This document shows, one piece after another, positions 44,078 through 48,384 of a stretch of DNA of 48,384 bases. The notes under the pieces are model-generated. The model did no database searches. It saw only the letters and a list, made by a program, of their open reading frames with translations, and had not been told where the DNA came from. Origin of the DNA: Actinomycetes bacterium (GTDB lineage Bacteria > Actinomycetota > Acidimicrobiia > Acidimicrobiales > RAAP-2). The DNA lies in assembly GCA_021801235.1 (NCBI GenBank), contig JAJYYG010000001.1:1-48384 (forward strand), given 5' to 3'. Every line of letters starts with the position of its first letter. The stretch's first letter is position 1. A program made the translations under genes and the position numbers.

Positions 44078-45381
44078 GCGGTGCCGGGACGGGCGGGGTG
44101 GCGCACGTCGCCGCCGGAGGCGCGCTGCGCGGGTCCGTCCGGGTGCCGGGCGACAAGTCCATCTCCCACCGGGCGCTCCTGCTCTCCGCGCTTGCCGAGG
44201 GACCGTCGGTGCTGACCGGGCTGTCCACGGGGGACGACGTGCGCCGGACACTCGACGCGATCAGGCAGCTCGGGATCGACGTCGACACGGACCACGGCGT
44301 GACAACCGTCCACGGTGGCCGTGCACGGCTCCGCCGCCCCGACCGTCCCCTCGACCTCGGGAACTCGGGAACGGGGATGCGGCTGCTGCTCGGACTGCTG
44401 GCCACCATGGCGTTCGAGGTGGTGCTGACCGGGGACGCATCGCTGCGGACCCGCCCGATGGACCGCGTCGCCGAACCACTCGAACGCATGGGGGCACGGG
44501 TCGTTGGCAGCGGACCCCGGCGGAACCCACCGGTCACCGTCTCCGGGGGGCAGCTGCGCGGCATCGAGTACACCCCGCCGATGGCGAGCGCGCAGGTCAA
44601 GTCGGCCGTCCTCCTCGCCGGCCTGGACGCCTCGGGGGAGACCGTGGTGCACGAACCGGTCCGGACCCGGGCGCACACCGAGGAGATGCTGGAGGCGATG
44701 GGGGCGGACCTCGCCGTCACCGTCGACTCCCGCGGGCGCACGGTGCGGATCCGACGGAGCACGCTCCGCCCCACCGCGGTGGCGGTGCCCGGCGACCCTT
44801 CCCAGGCCGCCTTCTGGCTGGTCGCCGCGGCGCTCGTCGACGGCAGCGCCGTCACGGCGGACGGCCTCACCCTGGCGGACGAACGGACCGGGTACCTTGC
44901 CGTGCTCCGTCGCATGGGAGCGGACATCGAGATCGACGAGGGTGCCGGGGGACAGGGGTCGGTCACCGTCCGCACCTCGACGCTGCGCGCCACCACGGTC
45001 CGGGCCGAGGAGATCCCCTCGCTCGACGAGGTACCGGTCCTCGCTGTCGCCGCCGCCTGTGCGGAAGGAGAGACCCGGTTCTGCGACGTCGGTGAGCTCC
45101 GCCTCAAGGAGTCCGACCGCCTGGCCGGCACGGCCACCCTCGTCACCGCCCTCGGTGGGGAAGCCCGGATCGACGGGGACGACCTGGTCGTCGTCGGGGT
45201 ACCCGCCTTGCAGGGCGGGGGCACCGTCGACGCCGCCGGTGACCACCGGATCGCCATGGCCGCCGCCGTCGGCGCCGCCGCCGCCCGCCGGGGGATCGTC
45301 ACCGTCACCGGTTGGGACACGGTCGCCACCAGCTATCCGGGCTTCCTCGAGGAGTTGGCCCGCCTGCGGGGAGCCGGGTGA
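44074..45381 (+). CDS. aroA: 3-phosphoshikimate 1-carboxyvinyltransferase (EPSP synthase)
   Basis: Sixth shikimate-pathway step, joining PEP and shikimate-3-phosphate; 435 residues. Substrate-binding motifs are intact: VPGDKSISHRALL (Lys28, Arg33), LDLGNSGTGMRLLLGLL, TGDASLRTRPMDRVAEPLERMGA, the DEVPVLAVAAACAEGET segment with the catalytic Asp, RLKESDR, and DHRIAMAAAVGA near the C-terminus. The ATG overlaps the tyrA stop (ATGA) and the stop overlaps the cmk ATG (TGATG). The sequence resembles Gram-positive enzymes (RPMxRVxEPL) more than enteric ones; herbicide sensitivity cannot be judged by eye. Confidence 0.97.
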   Translation: MSGAGTGGVAHVAAGGALRGSVRVPGDKSISHRALLLSALAEGPSVLTGLSTGDDVRRTLDAIRQLGIDVDTDHGVTTVHGGRARLRRPDRPLDLGNSGTGMRLLLGLLATMAFEVVLTGDASLRTRPMDRVAEPLERMGARVVGSGPRRNPPVTVSGGQLRGIEYTPPMASAQVKSAVLLAGLDASGETVVHEPVRTRAHTEEMLEAMGADLAVTVDSRGRTVRIRRSTLRPTAVAVPGDPSQAAFWLVAAALVDGSAVTADGLTLADERTGYLAVLRRMGADIEIDEGAGGQGSVTVRTSTLRATTVRAEEIPSLDEVPVLAVAAACAEGETRFCDVGELRLKESDRLAGTATLVTALGGEARIDGDDLVVVGVPALQGGGTVDAAGDHRIAMAAAVGAAAARRGIVTVTGWDTVATSYPGFLEELARLRGAG

Positions 45382-46100
45382 TGCCGGTGGCCGGACGCGG
45401 GGGAACGGGCCCGGAACGGGGGGAGGAGGCCAGCGCGGCGGGTGGCCCCGTCGAACCCCCGACCGGCCCTCGCGGACCCGTTCGCCGGCACCCCGTCATC
45501 GCCATCGACGGCCCGGCAGGCGCAGGCAAATCGACGGTGGCCAGGGCGCTGGCGGCGCGCCTGCGGATCGACCGGTTGGACACCGGGGCGATGTACCGGG
45601 CGGTGACCTGGGCCGCCCTGCGGGACCGGATCGACCTCGGCGATCCGGCGGCGCTGGCCCGGTTGGCGGGAACGCTGGCCATCTCCGTCGGCCCGGTCGT
45701 CCGGGTGGACGGGGAGGACGTCACCGACGCCATCCGGAGCGGGGCCGTCAACGCGGCCGTGTCGGCCGTGGCCGCGACGCCCGAGGTCCGCTCCGTCCTG
45801 GTGGACCGGCAACGGCGCTGGGTCCACGAGCACCACGGCGGCATCCTCGAGGGACGCGACATCGGCACGGTGGTACTGCCCGACGCGGACCTGAAGCTCT
45901 ACCTGACCGCCTCCCCGGAGGAGCGGGCCCGCCGACGGAGCGACGAGGGAGCTGCGGCCGTAGCTCGTCGCGACCGCCTCGACAGCACCCGGGCGGCGTC
46001 CCCACTGTCCGCGGCCACCGACGCCCGGATCGTGGACACCACCGGACGGACCGTCCCGTCCATCGTCGAGGAGGTCGTGGCATGGCTGGATCCGAAGTGA
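45381..46100 (+). CDS. cmk: Cytidylate kinase
   Basis: Phosphorylates CMP and dCMP with ATP; 239 residues. After a disordered 36-residue N-terminal extension comes the P-loop IAIDGPAGAGKSTVARALA (Lys50), then DTGAMYRAVTWAAL, the CMP-binding insert, ILEGRDIGTVVLPDADLKLYLTASPEERARRR, and DTTGRTVPSIVEEV. The ATG at 45381 overlaps the aroA stop (TGATG). In many actinobacteria cmk follows tyrA and precedes the GTPase gene der; here a PlsC gene follows directly. Confidence 0.95.
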   Translation: MPVAGRGGTGPERGEEASAAGGPVEPPTGPRGPVRRHPVIAIDGPAGAGKSTVARALAARLRIDRLDTGAMYRAVTWAALRDRIDLGDPAALARLAGTLAISVGPVVRVDGEDVTDAIRSGAVNAAVSAVAATPEVRSVLVDRQRRWVHEHHGGILEGRDIGTVVLPDADLKLYLTASPEERARRRSDEGAAAVARRDRLDSTRAASPLSAATDARIVDTTGRTVPSIVEEVVAWLDPK

Positions 46101-46804
46101 CCACCGGGGCGGGACCCGGTTTCGCAGAAGACCCGGGCGACGAGCCGGCGGTCGACACCGCGTTCACCCGTCTCTACCGGTTCCTGCGCTGGTTGGTCCA
46201 CGTGCTCAACCGTCTCCTGTTCCGGACCACGGTCGAGGGCAGGGCCCTGGTCCCCGAGCACGGCCCGGTCGTGATCGCCCCGGTCCACCGCTCGTTCATC
46301 GACTTCTTCCTCGTCTCGGAGGTGACCGACCGGAAGCTCCACTACATGGCGAAGGACAGCCTGTGGAAGAACGAGCGATTCGGCCGCTTCCTCCGATCGG
46401 TGGGTGCGTTCCCGGTCCAACGCGGCTCGGCCGATCGCGAGTCCCTCCGCCGGGCCCAGCGGGTGCTCGAAGCCGGTGAGGTGCTGGTCCTCTTCCCGGA
46501 GGGCGAGCGACGGTCCGGACCGGTGGTCGAACAGCTCCACGAGGGGGTCGCCTTCCTCGCCGCCCGCACCGGTGCCACGGTGGTGCCCGTCGGAGTGGGA
46601 GGCTCCGCCTCGGTGATGCCGAAAGGCACCCGGATCCCCCGACCCCGGCACGTCCACCTGGTGGTCGGGGAGCCCCTGGAGGCGCCGGTCGCCGGGCCGT
46701 CGGGACGGGTTCCCCGGAGCCGGATGCACGCCGCGACCGCGACGCTGCAGTCGGCGCTCCAGGCCTGCTACGACCGTTCGGTGACCGTCACCGGTCGGTA
46801 CTGA
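46082..46804 (+). CDS. PlsC-type lysophospholipid acyltransferase
   Basis: Predicted 1-acylglycerol-3-phosphate acyltransferase of 240 residues. The acyltransferase motifs are VHRSFIDFF (HX4D), FPVQRGSADRESLRRAQRVL, LVLFPEGERRSG and VVPVGVGGSASVMPKGTRIP, so all four blocks look intact. A hydrophobic segment (RFLRWLVHVLNRLLFR) near residue 35 probably binds the membrane. ATG at 46082 has AGGAGG at 46069-46074 with seven-base spacing and overlaps the cmk 3' end by 19 bases. GTG at 46097, overlapping the cmk stop as GTGA, is an alternative. PlsC next to cmk is a common arrangement in bacteria. Confidence 0.92.
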   Translation: MAGSEVTTGAGPGFAEDPGDEPAVDTAFTRLYRFLRWLVHVLNRLLFRTTVEGRALVPEHGPVVIAPVHRSFIDFFLVSEVTDRKLHYMAKDSLWKNERFGRFLRSVGAFPVQRGSADRESLRRAQRVLEAGEVLVLFPEGERRSGPVVEQLHEGVAFLAARTGATVVPVGVGGSASVMPKGTRIPRPRHVHLVVGEPLEAPVAGPSGRVPRSRMHAATATLQSALQACYDRSVTVTGRY

Positions 46805-46816
46805 CGCCGGGCCCGA

Positions 46817-46830
46817 GCCTCCCGGGAGGC
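46817..46830. terminator. Candidate bidirectional terminator hairpin
   Basis: Perfect palindrome GCCTCCCGGGAGGC in the 47-base gap between two convergent operons. No T-tract on either side, so the assignment rests on position and symmetry. Confidence 0.45.
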
Positions 46831-46851
46831 AGGCGGCGCCCCCGCCGGGAC

Positions 46852-47772
46852 TCAGCGCGCGGGCCGTCCGAACGAGGATCGGAGGACCGTCTCGACGATC
46901 ACCCGTGCGTACTGGGCGCCGAAGAAGAGGTTGCCGCCCTTCTTGGAGGCACCCGATGCCCGGGGATGCCACTGTGTCGGCGCCTCGCCGATGCGCCACC
47001 CGCGTCTGGCCGCGGTGATGACCACTTCGGCCGTCTGGTACTGGTCCTGGCGGAGGAACGGCAGGATGTCGGCGAGTACCTGCACCCGGAAGGCCCGGTA
47101 GCCGTTGGAGGTGTCCGTGAGGTGGGTGCCGAGGAGGCGGTTCAACGCCGTCGCGTAGAGGTGCACCCCGAGTCGCCGGAACCGGTCCGTCGTATAGTCG
47201 ACCCCCAGGCGGCGGGAGGCGATCACGAAATCGGCCCGGTCCGCGAGCAGCGGTTCGAGGATCGCCGCCATCTCGGCCGGATCGTTCTGCCCGTCCGCGT
47301 CGAGGGTGACCACGTACTCGGCGCCGTGCTCGATCGCCAGCTCGTAGCCGAGCCGGAGCGCCGCACCCTGCCCCAGGTTGACCGGGAGGATGCAGGTCGC
47401 CACCCCCGATCCGACGGCGACCCGGTCGGTACCGTCGTCACCACCGTCGACGACCACCAGGCCGGTGACACGCAGGCCCGCCACCTCGTCCGGAAGGCCC
47501 GCCAGGACGCCTCCGAGGTTGCGCTCCTCCTCGTAGGCGGCGATCAGCGCCACCACCGGCCCGAGCGCGAGATCGGGGTACCGGGCACGGAACCCGGATC
47601 TCGCGGTGTCCAGGGCCAGGTTCCGGAGCGCGACGATCCGGCGGCGCTGGCGATTGTCGGCCCGGGTGAACCAGTGGTGCCGTTGCGTAGGGCTCACCGT
47701 CGGTGTCGACGGATCGGTGGTGACCGGCCGGACGGGTGGGACCGCCCCCGGAGCCGCCTCTGGTGCCGTCAC
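46852..47772 (-). CDS. Family 2 glycosyltransferase (dolichol-phosphate-mannose-synthase-like)
   Basis: GT-A glycosyltransferase of 306 residues. The nucleotide-sugar fold begins at about residue 72: VVALIAAYEEERNLGGVLAGLP, VTGLVVVDGGDDGTDRVA, VNLGQGAALRLGYELAIEHGAEYVVTLDADGQNDPAEM with the metal-binding Asp158-x-Asp160, then ASRRLGVDYTTDRFRRLGVHLYATALNRLLGTHLTDTSNGYRAFR, which is strongly Dpm1/polyprenyl-phosphate-type. No C-terminal membrane helices are seen, so it is a soluble or peripheral enzyme. Residues 1-70 are a disordered extension. GTG at 47772 overlaps the HD-protein stop (GTGA). It probably makes a polyprenyl-phosphate sugar donor or transfers a sugar to a lipid; the sugar is unknown. 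Confidence 0.88.
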   Translation of the reverse strand: MTAPEAAPGAVPPVRPVTTDPSTPTVSPTQRHHWFTRADNRQRRRIVALRNLALDTARSGFRARYPDLALGPVVALIAAYEEERNLGGVLAGLPDEVAGLRVTGLVVVDGGDDGTDRVAVGSGVATCILPVNLGQGAALRLGYELAIEHGAEYVVTLDADGQNDPAEMAAILEPLLADRADFVIASRRLGVDYTTDRFRRLGVHLYATALNRLLGTHLTDTSNGYRAFRVQVLADILPFLRQDQYQTAEVVITAARRGWRIGEAPTQWHPRASGASKKGGNLFFGAQYARVIVETVLRSSFGRPAR

Positions 47773-48320
47773 AGGCCGTGCGGGTGTGCGAACACGTCCC
47801 GGAGCCGGGACTCGAAGTGGGCCAGGGGCTCGGTCGGGTACCCCGGATCGAAGCTGACCTGGTCCCACTCGTCCGCGAACTGCTCGGCGAGCGGGTACCA
47901 GGGCTCCGCCCGGTACTGCTCCCGGGCGTCCGGGTCCAGATGGAAATGTCGGTAGTAGTGACGACCCTGGAAGTCCTGATGGGCGAGGATGACCGCCGTG
48001 ACCTCCGGACGCACGTAGGGGCGGAGGATCTCCGCGGCGATCCGGGGATGGTTGGGCACCGAGACCGCCTTGCCGATGTCGTGGCAGAGCGAGGCCACCA
48101 CCAGCTCGGTGTCGGCACCGTCCCGTTCCGCCCTCGTGGCCGTCTGGAGGCAGTGGGTGAGCTGGTCGACCGCAAATCCGTCCACCACGTCGTCGAGGGA
48201 CGTCAGCATGGCCAGCACCCGCTCCGCCACCCTCGGTTGGTTGCCCGCAGTCTCCGTGCCGATCACCGCCCAGTCCTCGGCGGTCGACGCATCCATACGG
48301 GTGAACGAAGTCGTGGTCAT
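47769..48320 (-). CDS. HD-domain protein of the PhnZ/MIOX-like oxygenase group
   Basis: Protein of 183 residues. VDQLTHCLQTATRAERDGADTELVVASLCHDIGKAVSVPNHPRIAAEIL carries His56, the His80-Asp81 pair, Lys84 and His91, with a further His at 114 in AVILAHQDFQGRHYYRHF. The pattern of an early His in HCLQTA followed by HDIG is shared with PhnZ and inositol-oxygenase-like diiron enzymes more than with HD nucleotidases, so an oxygenase is possible. No phosphonate genes are in the window. It is translationally coupled to the GT2 gene. ATG at 48320 follows a GAGAAT box by six bases. Substrate unknown. Confidence 0.75.
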   Translation of the reverse strand: MTTTSFTRMDASTAEDWAVIGTETAGNQPRVAERVLAMLTSLDDVVDGFAVDQLTHCLQTATRAERDGADTELVVASLCHDIGKAVSVPNHPRIAAEILRPYVRPEVTAVILAHQDFQGRHYYRHFHLDPDAREQYRAEPWYPLAEQFADEWDQVSFDPGYPTEPLAHFESRLRDVFAHPHGL

Positions 48321-48326
48321 CCGGTC

Positions 48327-48354
48327 ATTCTCGCGCCTGACGTGCCGTCAGGCG
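48327..48354 (-). promoter_or_regulatory. Promoter and 9+9 bp inverted-repeat operator of the HD-GT2 operon
   Basis: The -10 box GAGAAT (48332-48327, minus strand) ends six bases before the ATG. Just upstream, CGCCTGACG (48334-48342) and CGTCAGGCG (48346-48354) form a perfect inverted repeat with a three-base centre, covering the -35 region. This is the shape of a TetR- or similar dimer site and implies repression. The regulator is not in the window. Positions 48355-48384 show nothing further. Confidence 0.6.
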
Positions 48355-48384
48355 AACCACCCGCCCCACGTCTCCGCTCCCTCC

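Overview
The window is a gene-dense, very GC-rich (roughly 70 percent by eye) chromosomal segment from a high-GC Gram-positive bacterium. MurT/GatD, a 6C-type small RNA, an MscL with a C-terminal zinc ribbon, and the gene orders tlyA-nadK-recN-pyrG-nudix-xerD and scpA-scpB-rluB-aroH-tyrA-(aroA)-cmk all point to Actinomycetota. The protein character suggests class Acidimicrobiia or a relative, but that is inference. I see no insertion sequence, prophage or CRISPR array. The only likely acquired item is a small HicB-like gene beside tRNA-Val.

Layout. Positions 1-6300 hold metabolic and stress genes: NhaA antiporter (cut by the window edge), peroxiredoxin, nitroreductase, LLM flavin oxidoreductase, MscL, YqgE and a GNAT. 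A LysR gene and a 6C RNA follow, then a coupled operon at 7562-11231 of a HAD-IB/acyltransferase fusion, MurT and GatD (lipid II amidation). Positions 11239-17589 (minus) form a four-gene, fully overlapping operon: fatty acyl-CoA reductase fused to a HAD domain, a zinc alcohol dehydrogenase, a LarA-like DUF2088 protein and a PlsC acyltransferase. It is divergent from a TetR gene, with a perfect 12-bp palindrome between them. This is the best candidate for a little-described lipid pathway. Positions 18357-25712 are accessory: membrane proteins, a double-VOC protein, an amidase, tRNA-Val(CAC), HicB-like, a phosphodiester-glycosidase-like protein and a possible b-type cytochrome.

From 25890 on comes a mostly core backbone: acyl desaturase, HAD-IIA phosphatase, an AKKAP-repeat phasin/histone-like protein, TlyA, NadK, RecN, PyrG, NUDIX, XerD, DksA-like, an M50 peptidase, a YfhO-like membrane protein, TrpS, ScpA/ScpB, RluB, chorismate mutase, prephenate dehydrogenase, EPSP synthase, Cmk and another PlsC. 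The window ends with a minus-strand pair, a PhnZ/MIOX-like HD protein and a GT2 glycosyltransferase, behind a 9+9 bp inverted repeat.

Two regulatory habits recur. Most operon-leading genes have a TANNNT-type -10 box ending 6-9 bases before the start codon, so leaderless transcripts are probably the norm. Genes inside operons are mostly linked by ATGA, GTGA or TGATG overlaps. All statements are from reading the sequence; no database search was run.
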